From Acidimicrobiia bacterium (GTDB lineage Bacteria > Actinomycetota > Acidimicrobiia > Spongiisociales > UBA5794), in the NCBI GenBank assembly GCA_026985095.1, contig JALSQW010000007.1:27427-91426 (forward strand): a stretch of 64,000 nt of DNA, read 5' to 3'. A program made the position numbers and the translations under genes. Positions 8,870 to 16,418 of the stretch are shown here, one piece after another. Positions within the stretch are counted from its first letter, which is position 1, and every line of letters starts with the position of its first letter. A model generated the notes under the pieces. It made no database searches, was not told the DNA's origin, and worked only from the letters and a program-made list of their open reading frames with translations.

Positions 8870-9562
8870 ATGGCTCGCCCCCGCATCCTCCTCGCCGACG
8901 ACGAACGTGAGCTCCGCGACATGCTCACCGCGTACCTCGAGGCCGAGGGTTTCGACGTGACCGAAGCGACCGACGGTCTGATGGCCCTCGAGGTCGCCCG
9001 GCGGGACGAACCCGACCTCATCCTCCTCGACATCGGTCTGCCCGAGATGGACGGCTTCGAGGTCCTCGGCGAGCTGCGACGCCGCTCCAACGTACCGGTG
9101 ATCATGCTCACCGCCCGCGCCGAGGAGGTGGACCGGGTCGTCGGGCTCACCGTGGGAGCCGACGACTACGTCACCAAGCCGTTCAGCCCCCGCGAGCTGG
9201 TGGCGCGCATCAAGGCGGTCCTCCGCAGGGGACGCATGGCCGCCGAGGAGGAGCGTCCCTTGCGGTTCCCGGGCCTCACCATCGACGTCGCCGCCCACGA
9301 GGTCGTCAAGGACGACGAACCGGTCGAGCTGACGACCCTGGAGTTCGACCTCCTCGTCGCCCTCGCGTCATCACCCGGTCGGGTACTGAGCAGGGACCAT
9401 CTGATGGAACGGGTGTGGGGGTGGGATTTCGTCGGCGTCGATCGTGTCGTCGACGTCCACATCTCGAACCTACGTCGCATCCTGGACGACGATCCCTCCG
9501 AGCCCCGCTACATCGCGACCATCCGCGGCGTGGGCTACAAGTTCATCGCCGAGCCGCTGTGA
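8870..9562 (+). CDS. OmpR/PhoB-family response regulator
   Basis: 230 residues from ATG 8870. The receiver domain has the acidic pair (ADDER, ~10-12), the phospho-acceptor Asp at about 54 (LLDIGLPEMDG) and the KPFS Lys. A winged-helix DNA-binding domain follows, with the LTTLEFDLLVALASSPGRVLSR and VDVHISNLRRI motifs. It regulates transcription after phosphorylation by the kinase encoded next, whose GTG start overlaps this stop (GTGA). Confidence 0.93.
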   Translation: MARPRILLADDERELRDMLTAYLEAEGFDVTEATDGLMALEVARRDEPDLILLDIGLPEMDGFEVLGELRRRSNVPVIMLTARAEEVDRVVGLTVGADDYVTKPFSPRELVARIKAVLRRGRMAAEEERPLRFPGLTIDVAAHEVVKDDEPVELTTLEFDLLVALASSPGRVLSRDHLMERVWGWDFVGVDRVVDVHISNLRRILDDDPSEPRYIATIRGVGYKFIAEPL

Positions 9563-10668
9563 GACGCCTCCTGTCGACCCTCCGAGCTCGCCTGGTGATC
9601 TCGCATCTCTCGGCCGTGTTCCTCGGTGTGCTGACGACGATCCTGGTCACCGAACCGTTGACCCAGCGGTTCTTCAGAGACCACACCATGGGCTCCGGGC
9701 TCGACGAGATGATGGGCGAGGCTGGGATGGGATCGATGATGGATCGGCTCCAAGGGAACCTCGCGGCGTCGTTCCGGTCGGCGCTGCTGGTGGCCTTCGC
9801 CGCTGCCGCGGTCACGGCGGTGATCGCCAGCATCGTGGCCGCCCGCCGGATCGCCCAACCGATCGAGCAGATGAGCGAAGCCACCCTCGACCTCGCCGAA
9901 GGCGACTACGCGCGGCGGGTACCGGTTCCCGACGTGGCCGAGCTGGCCACGTTGGCCGAGAGCGTGAACACCCTCGCCCGGTCCCTGGCCGAGACCGAGG
10001 AACGCCGGCTGCGCCTCATCAACGAGGTCGCCCACGAGCTGCGAACGCCGTTGACGACGATCGAGGGGTACATGGAGGGCCTCCTCGACGGCGTGTTCGA
10101 ACCCTCCGACCAGATCTTCGGTGCCACCGCACGCGAGGCGGCCCGGCTCAAGCGTCTCGCCGCCGATCTCAGCCTCGTGTCGCGAACCGAGGAGAACGCG
10201 CTCGACCTCCACTTCGAACCCGTCGACCTCGCTGCGGTCGTCGACGACGTCGTCGGCTCCCTCCGACCCCTGTTCGTGGCCAAGGACATCTCGCTGGCGG
10301 TGGAAGGCACCGACGACGCGGTCATGGTGCGCGGGGATCGGGATCGTCTCGCCCAGGTCTTCACGAACATCCTCGGGAATGCCGTCTCCTACACCGATCC
10401 GGACGGCCGAGTCGAGATCCGCGTCGATGCCGGCCCGGAGACCACCGCGGTCACGGTCACCGACACGGGGAGAGGGATCGCTCCCGACGAGCTCGAACGG
10501 ATCTTCGAACGCTTCCACCGGGTCGACCCCAACGTGCCGGGAGGCACGGGAGTCGGGCTGACGGTCGCCCGCAACCTGGTCCGTCGCCACGGAGGCGATG
10601 TCGTGGCACGATCGGAGGGACCGGGGACCGGTTCCCGCTTCGTCGTCACCCTCCCGACGGCCCGATAG
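9559..10668 (+). CDS. Sensor histidine kinase with Met-rich extracytoplasmic loop
   Basis: 369 residues from GTG 9559; the longer open frame upstream overlaps the regulator and is not real. Two membrane helices (about 12-33 and 74-96) flank a short outside loop of about 40 residues rich in Met, with HTMGSGLDEMMGEAGMGSM. HAMP follows at ~95-148. HisKA has the phospho-His at about 159 (NEVAHELRTPLTT). HATPase_c has the N box (NILGNAVSYT), G1 (DTGRGIAP) and G2 (GGTGVGLTVA). The loop motif closely resembles the C-terminus of the secreted Met-rich protein upstream. A metal or envelope-stress sensor is the most likely role (inference). Confidence 0.92.
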   Translation: MRRLLSTLRARLVISHLSAVFLGVLTTILVTEPLTQRFFRDHTMGSGLDEMMGEAGMGSMMDRLQGNLAASFRSALLVAFAAAAVTAVIASIVAARRIAQPIEQMSEATLDLAEGDYARRVPVPDVAELATLAESVNTLARSLAETEERRLRLINEVAHELRTPLTTIEGYMEGLLDGVFEPSDQIFGATAREAARLKRLAADLSLVSRTEENALDLHFEPVDLAAVVDDVVGSLRPLFVAKDISLAVEGTDDAVMVRGDRDRLAQVFTNILGNAVSYTDPDGRVEIRVDAGPETTAVTVTDTGRGIAPDELERIFERFHRVDPNVPGGTGVGLTVARNLVRRHGGDVVARSEGPGTGSRFVVTLPTAR

Positions 10669-10737
10669 ATCGTCGCAAATCCGACACTTCCGCAACGGGG
10701 CTCCACCCACCGGTCGTTGCTGCGTCGAGGAGGAACG

Positions 10738-11949
10738 ATGCGCCGAACCAAATCGATCGCCGCCGCCGCCGGCATCGCGCTGATCGCTGCCGCGTGCGCC
10801 TCGGGTGCGGGGACGGAACCCGACACGACCGCTCCGACGTCGACCACCGCGACGACCACCCCAGCGGCGGTCCAGTCCGCCTCCAACCTCCCGACCGGTG
10901 TCTCCGCTCTCGACGACCGGTTCGATCCGTCGTTCCCCGAGCCGCTCATCGACCCCTCCGAGGTCCTGTCCGGTGGGCCTCCCCCCGACGGGATCCCCCC
11001 GATCGACGACCCGCAGTTCGTCGACGTCGCCGCCGCCGACGCGTGGCTCAACGATCCCGAGCCGGTTCTCGTCGTCCAGGTCGGCGACGACGTCCGCGCC
11101 TACCCGATCCAGATCCTCATGTGGCACGAGATCGTCAACGACACCGTCGGAGGCGAACCGCTGGCCGTCACCTACTGCCCCCTGTGCAACTCGGCCATCA
11201 CGTTCCGGCGGGTCGTCCGCGGCGTCGAGGTGACGTTCGGAACCTCGGGGAACCTCTACAACGCGAACCTGGTGATGTACGACCGTGCCACCGAGAGCCT
11301 GTGGAACCAGCTCGACGGCCGGGCCGTGATCGGCCTCCTCACCGGCGAGGAGCTCGAACGGCTCCCCTCGGTGATGATCTCGTGGGCGGACGTCAAGGCC
11401 ACCCATCCCGATGCCAAGGTCCTCGACCGCGACCGGACCGGGTACCGCCGCAACTACGGCACCAACCCGTACACCGGCCTCGACGACCCCAACGGACAGC
11501 CGTTCCTGTTCCGAGGCGACGTCGACGTGCGGGCCAAGGCCATGCAACGGATCGTCGCCATCGAGAACGGCAAGGCGGCCGTCGCCTGGGCACTCGACGC
11601 CATCAGCGGAGACGGTCCGACCGTGACGCCCGGCGCCTTCGCCGGAGATCCGCTGGTGATCTTCTGGGAGCCGGGCCAGTCCTCGGCGTTGGACACCTCC
11701 GATATCGCCGACGGCCGCGACGTCGGCAACGTGGGCGTGTTCTCACCGGTCGTCGACGGCCAGGAGCTGACCTTCCGGGTCGACGACGCCGGGTTCGTCG
11801 ACGACCAGACCGGCTCCCGCTGGGACATCTTCGGCGAGGCGACGTCCGGACCACTGAGCGGGACCCGGTTGGTTCCGATCACCTTCGTCCGCACCTTCTG
11901 GTTCTCATGGGCGGCGTTCCGACCCGACACGGACCTCATCGAAGCCTGA
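10738..11949 (+). CDS. DUF3179 domain lipoprotein
   Basis: 403 residues from ATG 10738, preceded by a strong GAGGAGGA ribosome site. The signal peptide ends in a lipobox (IAAAC), followed by a Thr-rich linker. The rest is a complete DUF3179 domain, with WHEIVND, the YCPLCNSA double-Cys motif, the FGTSGNLYNANLVMYDR motif and the W-N-Q motif. DUF3179 proteins are secreted and uncharacterised; the conserved Cys pair suggests redox or metal chemistry (inference). The gene follows the sensor kinase by 69 bp in the same direction and may belong to the same regulon. Confidence 0.88.
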   Translation: MRRTKSIAAAAGIALIAAACASGAGTEPDTTAPTSTTATTTPAAVQSASNLPTGVSALDDRFDPSFPEPLIDPSEVLSGGPPPDGIPPIDDPQFVDVAAADAWLNDPEPVLVVQVGDDVRAYPIQILMWHEIVNDTVGGEPLAVTYCPLCNSAITFRRVVRGVEVTFGTSGNLYNANLVMYDRATESLWNQLDGRAVIGLLTGEELERLPSVMISWADVKATHPDAKVLDRDRTGYRRNYGTNPYTGLDDPNGQPFLFRGDVDVRAKAMQRIVAIENGKAAVAWALDAISGDGPTVTPGAFAGDPLVIFWEPGQSSALDTSDIADGRDVGNVGVFSPVVDGQELTFRVDDAGFVDDQTGSRWDIFGEATSGPLSGTRLVPITFVRTFWFSWAAFRPDTDLIEA

Positions 11950-12012
11950 ACGGGCGTGACCCCTCGCCCGGACGCGTGCACTCGGACCGTGCGTGCGCGG
12001 GAGGGGCAACGG

Positions 12013-12798
12013 GTGGGAACGAACGTGACGGTCGACGGCATGGCCGTCTACGTCGCGGTGCCGGGAGAGACGCCGGCGCCCGGCGTTCTCGTCCTCCACG
12101 AGGTGTTCGGACTCAACGACGACATCCGTTCGATCGCGGATCGGTTCGCCGCCCTCGGCTACGTGGCGGCCGCCCCCGACCTCGTCGGTGGAGGGAGCCT
12201 CCGCTGCATCGCCAGGGCACTCCGCGACCTCTCCAGGTCCGATGGGTCGACGGTCGCGGCGGCCGAGCGGATGCTGACGTGGTTGTCCGAGCGCCCGGAG
12301 GTACTCGGCGGGGTGGGTGTCGCCGGGTTCTGCATGGGCGCGTCCTTCGCGATGCTCCTCGGGACCACAGGTGAGGCTTCGGTCGTATCGGCGGCCTACG
12401 GTGAACCTCCCGCCGATCCCGAGCTCGTAGCGCGCATGTGTCCGACCGTGGCCCACTACGGCGGCGAGGACCGTCTGTTCCGACGGTTCGCCGGACCCCT
12501 CGACGACGCCCTCGACCGCGCCGGCGTCCCCCACGACGTGAAGCTGTACCCCGGGGCCGGGCACTCGTTCATGAACCGCGGCCATGAGGAACATCCGATC
12601 GCCCGTCGGCTGGCCCAGCCGCTCATGGCCGTCGGATACGACCCGGAAGCGGCCGAGGACGCATGGGGGCGGATCGCCGGGTTCTTCGCCACCCACCTCG
12701 CGACGGGCGAGCCCGAGATCGTCATCGACCTTCGCGACGAGGTGCGCGAGGAGGTGCCCGAGGCGACGGAAACAGCCGACGGGAACGGCACGAGCTGA
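12013..12798 (+). CDS. Dienelactone hydrolase family protein
   Basis: 261 residues from GTG 12013, chosen because GGAGG (12000-12004) is 8 bases upstream. GTG 11956 would add 19 residues unlike the family. The alpha/beta-hydrolase core shows the DLH features: Glu in LHEVFG (~30), the Cys nucleophile in GFCMGA (~107), Asp in GGEDRLF and His in GAGHSF. Family members hydrolyse dienelactones or act as broad esterases. A ~50-residue acidic C-terminal extension (EIVIDLRDEVREEVPEATE) is unusual. Confidence 0.88.
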   Translation: MGTNVTVDGMAVYVAVPGETPAPGVLVLHEVFGLNDDIRSIADRFAALGYVAAAPDLVGGGSLRCIARALRDLSRSDGSTVAAAERMLTWLSERPEVLGGVGVAGFCMGASFAMLLGTTGEASVVSAAYGEPPADPELVARMCPTVAHYGGEDRLFRRFAGPLDDALDRAGVPHDVKLYPGAGHSFMNRGHEEHPIARRLAQPLMAVGYDPEAAEDAWGRIAGFFATHLATGEPEIVIDLRDEVREEVPEATETADGNGTS

Positions 12799-12831
12799 CC
12801 GGTGCCGTGCGATCGAGAGAGGAGGTGACTC

Positions 12832-12984
12832 ATGACGCGCTTCATGGTGCCTCGTGTCGCCCGCTGTTCGGACGGTTGCCGGGATGGCGTCCTGAGCACG
12901 ACACGAAACTGCTCTGGATCGATCCCGGCGGCCCATCGCGAAGCATCTCGGCGAGCCCACGCGGGCGATAACCTGCGCTCATGA
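12832..12984 (+). CDS. Putative 50-residue leader ORF, translationally coupled to pepP
   Basis: This short frame has the best ribosome site in the neighbourhood (AGAGGAGGTGA, 6 bases before ATG 12832). It runs 50 codons to a TGA (12982-12984) that overlaps the ATG of the aminopeptidase (ATGA). The aminopeptidase start has no ribosome site of its own. The peptide (MTRFMVPRVARCSDGCRD...) matches no known family and uses more rare codons than its neighbours. The simplest reading is a leader peptide that delivers ribosomes to the downstream gene; it could also encode a real small protein. Confidence 0.45.
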   Translation: MTRFMVPRVARCSDGCRDGVLSTTRNCSGSIPAAHREASRRAHAGDNLRS

Positions 12985-14426
12985 ACACCACCCGATTCTC
13001 CGAACGGCGAGCCCAGTTCACCGACCACATCGGCGCAGGCATCGCCGTGATCCCCGCGGCCACCCTCACCGGCCGGAACGCCGACACCGACCATCCGTTC
13101 CGACAGGACTCCGACTTCTACTTCCTCACCGGGTTCCCCGAACCCGACGCCGTGGCCGTGTTCGACCCGACGCACGACGCCGAACGGTACGTCCTGTTCG
13201 TGCGACCCCGCGACCCCGAGCGCGAGGCCTGGGACGGCAAGCGCGCGGGCGTGGTCGGCGCCGTCGAGGACCACGGCGCCGACGCGGCCTACACCATCGA
13301 TCGGCTCGAGCGGTTCCTCCGCGACCGGATGCGAGGCCACGACACGTTGTGGTACTCCTTGAACGGCAGACTCGACTCCACGGTGTTGTCCGTCTTCGGC
13401 GCCGCCCGCGCCCACCGCGAGCGTGCCGGGGTCGTCACCCCGGTGCGCATCGCCGACCCCACCGCCGTCCTGCACGAGATGCGCCTCGTCAAGACCCCCG
13501 CCGAGCTCGACGCCCTCCGCCGGGCCTGCGACATCTCGGCTGACGGCCACGCCGAAGCCATGCGCTACGCCCGCCCCGGGATGAACGAGCGGCAGGTCCA
13601 GGCTGCCCTCGAGTTCGTGTTCCGTGCCCAAGGGTCCGAGCGGGACGGGTACCCACCGATCGTCGCGTCGGGACCCAACGCGGTGATCCTGCACTACGTG
13701 GAGAACGATCGGACCATGAACGACGGTGATCTCCTGCTCATCGACGCCGCCGCCGAGTACGGCTACTTCTCGTCTGACATCACCCGGACCTTCCCCGTCG
13801 GCGGCAGGTTCACCCCGGCCCAGCGCACGCTGTACGACATCGTCCTCGCCGCCCAGGAGGCGACGATCGCCCACAGCGCGCCCGGCGTCCGGTTCCGGGA
13901 GCTCCACGACATCGCCGTGCGCTCCCTCACCGAAGGGATGGTCGATGTCGGCCTCATCCCGGGTCCCGTGGACGATGCGATCGACCACGGCTGGTACCGG
14001 GCGTTCTACTTCCACGGCACCGGGCACTGGCTGGGCATGGACGTCCACGACGCCGGCGCCTACGCGATCGACGGCGAGAGCCGGGCCCTCGTCCCCGGGA
14101 TGTGCTTCACCGTCGAGCCCGGGATCTACGTCGCCCCGGACAAGGCCACCATCGAACTTCCGATCCTCCCGTACGACATGGAGACCGAACGGGACCTCGC
14201 CTATCTCGATCCGGCGGGTGCTCGCAAGCAGCTCGCCGAACGCCGCGCCGCGGCGGACCACGTCCATCACACCGTCCCTCAGGAGTTCCTCGGCATCGGC
14301 ATCCGGATCGAAGACGACATCGTCATCACCGCCGACGGTCACGAGAACCTGACCAGATCCGTTCCCGTCGACCCCGACGAGATCGAGGCCCTCTGCGCCG
14401 AGGATCCGATGCTGCCCCGACCCTAG
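12981..14426 (+). CDS. pepP: Xaa-Pro aminopeptidase (M24B)
   Basis: 481 residues. An N-terminal creatinase-like domain (QDSDFYFLTGFPEPDAV) is followed by the pita-bread metallopeptidase domain. The dinuclear Mn ligands are visible: the Asp of LLIDAAAEYG and SSDITRTF, His in HGTGHWLGMDVHD, Glu in TVEPGIYV and Glu in GIRIEDDI. It removes N-terminal residues preceding proline. Upstream of its ATG the same frame meets a stop within four codons, and no ribosome site is present. Translation therefore probably depends on coupling to the 50-codon ORF ending at 12984. Confidence 0.92.
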   Translation: MNTTRFSERRAQFTDHIGAGIAVIPAATLTGRNADTDHPFRQDSDFYFLTGFPEPDAVAVFDPTHDAERYVLFVRPRDPEREAWDGKRAGVVGAVEDHGADAAYTIDRLERFLRDRMRGHDTLWYSLNGRLDSTVLSVFGAARAHRERAGVVTPVRIADPTAVLHEMRLVKTPAELDALRRACDISADGHAEAMRYARPGMNERQVQAALEFVFRAQGSERDGYPPIVASGPNAVILHYVENDRTMNDGDLLLIDAAAEYGYFSSDITRTFPVGGRFTPAQRTLYDIVLAAQEATIAHSAPGVRFRELHDIAVRSLTEGMVDVGLIPGPVDDAIDHGWYRAFYFHGTGHWLGMDVHDAGAYAIDGESRALVPGMCFTVEPGIYVAPDKATIELPILPYDMETERDLAYLDPAGARKQLAERRAAADHVHHTVPQEFLGIGIRIEDDIVITADGHENLTRSVPVDPDEIEALCAEDPMLPRP

Positions 14427-14436
14427 AAGACCCTGG

Positions 14437-15441
14437 CTACGGCGGCGGCCCGGTCGTCGAGCGCACCACCAGCGACGGCGTCACGACGATGTGCCGATCA
14501 CCCACGCGGCCGTCGATCCGCTCGAACAGCAGCTCCACCGCCATCGCTCCCAGCTCGGCTCCCGGTTGATCGATGGTCGTCAGGTCGATCCGCCCGAGCG
14601 CGGCCAGCGCCGTGTTGTCGTAGCCGACCACCGACACGTCTCCCGGAACCGCCACCCCCGCGTCGTCGGCCGCCTGCAATGCACCGATCGCCGCGAGGTC
14701 GTTGGCGACGAAGACCGCCGTGGGCCGCTCGCCGCCCGCCAGCAGACGCCGCATCCCCTCGTAGCCACCCTCCTCGGTGAACGAACCCGACACCACCCTG
14801 ATGTGGCTCGACAACCCGGCCCTGGCCATGGCCCGTTCGTATCCGGTCCGGCGACTCCGGGCTCCCGCTCCCGACCCCGCCGAGATGTGGGCGATCCGCT
14901 CATGGCCGAGCGCGACCAGATGCTCGACGGCGAGGGCGCCGCCGCGCCGGTCGTCGTTGGTGACCGAGTCGAACCCGACGCTGCGGCTGGCTCGAGCGAC
15001 CAACACGAGCGGAACCGACCGGGCGGCGGCGGCGATGTCCCGGACCGCCAGGACCGGTCCCGCCAGCACGAGCCCGTCGACCCGGAGCTCGAGCAGCGTC
15101 TCCATCGCCTCGCGCTCGGCGGCCGGGCGCCGAGATCCGGTGTTGAACAACGCCCGGTAGCCACCGAGCGCGGCCGCCGACTCGACCCCGTCCACCACCT
15201 CGGCGAAATACGGGTTGTGGATGTCCGACAGCATCAGGCCAACGACGTGCGAGCGCTGCCGGACCAGGCTCCGCGCCACCGCGTTGGGCCGGTATCCCAG
15301 CTCGGCGGCGGCGGCGACGACCGCCGCCCGCCGTTCCTCGGAGACCTTCGCCGAGCCGCGCATCACCAACGACACGAGGGACTTGGATACGCCGGCCCGG
15401 TCGGCCACGTCCTTGATCGTCGGGGGCCTCCCTTCCGGCAT
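14437..15441 (-). CDS. LacI-family transcriptional repressor (probable inositol regulator)
   Basis: 334 residues from ATG 15441. The N-terminal HTH is PTIKDVADRAGVSKSLVS, and the hinge helix motif is PNAVARSLV. The periplasmic-binding-like sensor domain contains GLMLSDIHNPYFAEVV and VSVVGYDNTALA. The gene is last in the left arm (iolD, 2-hydroxyacid dehydrogenase, lacI), and its start overlaps the previous stop by one base (TGATG). It is the obvious candidate to bind the palindrome at 18320-18333 and repress both arms; the inducer is probably an inositol catabolite (inference). Confidence 0.9.
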   Translation of the reverse strand: MPEGRPPTIKDVADRAGVSKSLVSLVMRGSAKVSEERRAAVVAAAAELGYRPNAVARSLVRQRSHVVGLMLSDIHNPYFAEVVDGVESAAALGGYRALFNTGSRRPAAEREAMETLLELRVDGLVLAGPVLAVRDIAAAARSVPLVLVARASRSVGFDSVTNDDRRGGALAVEHLVALGHERIAHISAGSGAGARSRRTGYERAMARAGLSSHIRVVSGSFTEEGGYEGMRRLLAGGERPTAVFVANDLAAIGALQAADDAGVAVPGDVSVVGYDNTALAALGRIDLTTIDQPGAELGAMAVELLFERIDGRVGDRHIVVTPSLVVRSTTGPPP

Positions 15442-16418
15442 CACGACCCCCCGGTCGTCGGCACCTCGGCGGGCATCGGTTCCCCCGCGAGCGCGGCGAC
15501 GACGTTGCGGGCCGCGAGTTCCGCCATCGCTTCGCGCGTGCGCCTCGTCGATGACCCGAGATGCGGCACGATCACGCAGTTCGAAAGCGCGACCAGCGGG
15601 TGATCCGCCGGCAGCGGTTCGGGATCGGTGACATCGAGGCCGGCACCGAAGATCCACCGCTCGGACAGCGCGGTCACCAGCGCGTCGGTGTCGACGAGCG
15701 GCCCCCTCCCGACGTTCACGAGGGTCGCGGTGGGACGCATGGCCTCCAGTGCGGCGCGGTCGATCAGATGATGCGTCTCGGGGGTCAGGGCGGCGGTGAG
15801 GACGACATGGTCGGAGGTCTCCAGCAGCCTGCCCAGATCGACCCGGCGGAGGCCGAGGGCCTCCTCCAACGCCGGCTTCGGACGCCGAGACGTGTACACC
15901 ACCTCCATGCCGAAGGCCGAGCCGCGCCGAGCGACGGCCGCACCGATCCGGCCCAAGCCGACGATCCCGAGCGTCGTCCGCGACGCGTCGACGCCCCACA
16001 GCAGCTTCGGCTCCCAGCGCCGCCAACGTCCCGACCTGACATGGTCGACGCCCTCGACGATCCGGCGGGAGACGGCGAGCAGCAACGCCCAGGCCATGTC
16101 CGCGGTCGTGTCGGTGAGGACGTCGGGAGTGTGCCCCACGCGGATCCCCCGCCTGGCGCATGCTTCACGGTCGATGTTGTCGACGCCGACGGCCATGTTC
16201 GACACCACTCGCAGCCCGGGAGCGGCATCGAGCAGCTCCTCGTCGACCCGCTCGGTCAACATCGTGTAGAGCGCGTCGGCGTCGCGGGCCCGGTCGAGCA
16301 GGAGATCGCGGTCGATGGCGCGGTCCTCGGGCCAGACCCATACCTGCCCCGCCTCGGCCAGGATCTCGACGGCACGTCCAGGCGGACGTCGGGTCACGAC
16401 GATGAACGGCGCGGTCAT
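15441..16418 (-). CDS. D-isomer-specific 2-hydroxyacid dehydrogenase
   Basis: 325 residues from ATG 16418, whose ATGA overlaps the iolD stop. The Rossmann motif is GIVGLGRIGAAVA. Catalytic Arg is in NVGRGPLVD, Glu in DVTDPEPLP, and His in VPHLGSSTRRTREAM. The sequence resembles glyoxylate/hydroxypyruvate reductases, which reduce 2-keto acids with NAD(P)H. It is not part of the standard iol pathway. Its tight coupling to iolD suggests that it handles a keto-acid or sugar-acid by-product there (inference). Confidence 0.88.
   Translation of the reverse strand: MTAPFIVVTRRPPGRAVEILAEAGQVWVWPEDRAIDRDLLLDRARDADALYTMLTERVDEELLDAAPGLRVVSNMAVGVDNIDREACARRGIRVGHTPDVLTDTTADMAWALLLAVSRRIVEGVDHVRSGRWRRWEPKLLWGVDASRTTLGIVGLGRIGAAVARRGSAFGMEVVYTSRRPKPALEEALGLRRVDLGRLLETSDHVVLTAALTPETHHLIDRAALEAMRPTATLVNVGRGPLVDTDALVTALSERWIFGAGLDVTDPEPLPADHPLVALSNCVIVPHLGSSTRRTREAMAELAARNVVAALAGEPMPAEVPTTGGS

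Noticed and set aside
9444..12374. 976-codon open frame on the plus strand overlapping the kinase, DUF3179 and hydrolase genes
   Set aside because: It is a frame shadow: Arg/Pro/His-rich with no domain, while the real genes with motifs and ribosome sites occupy the same DNA.
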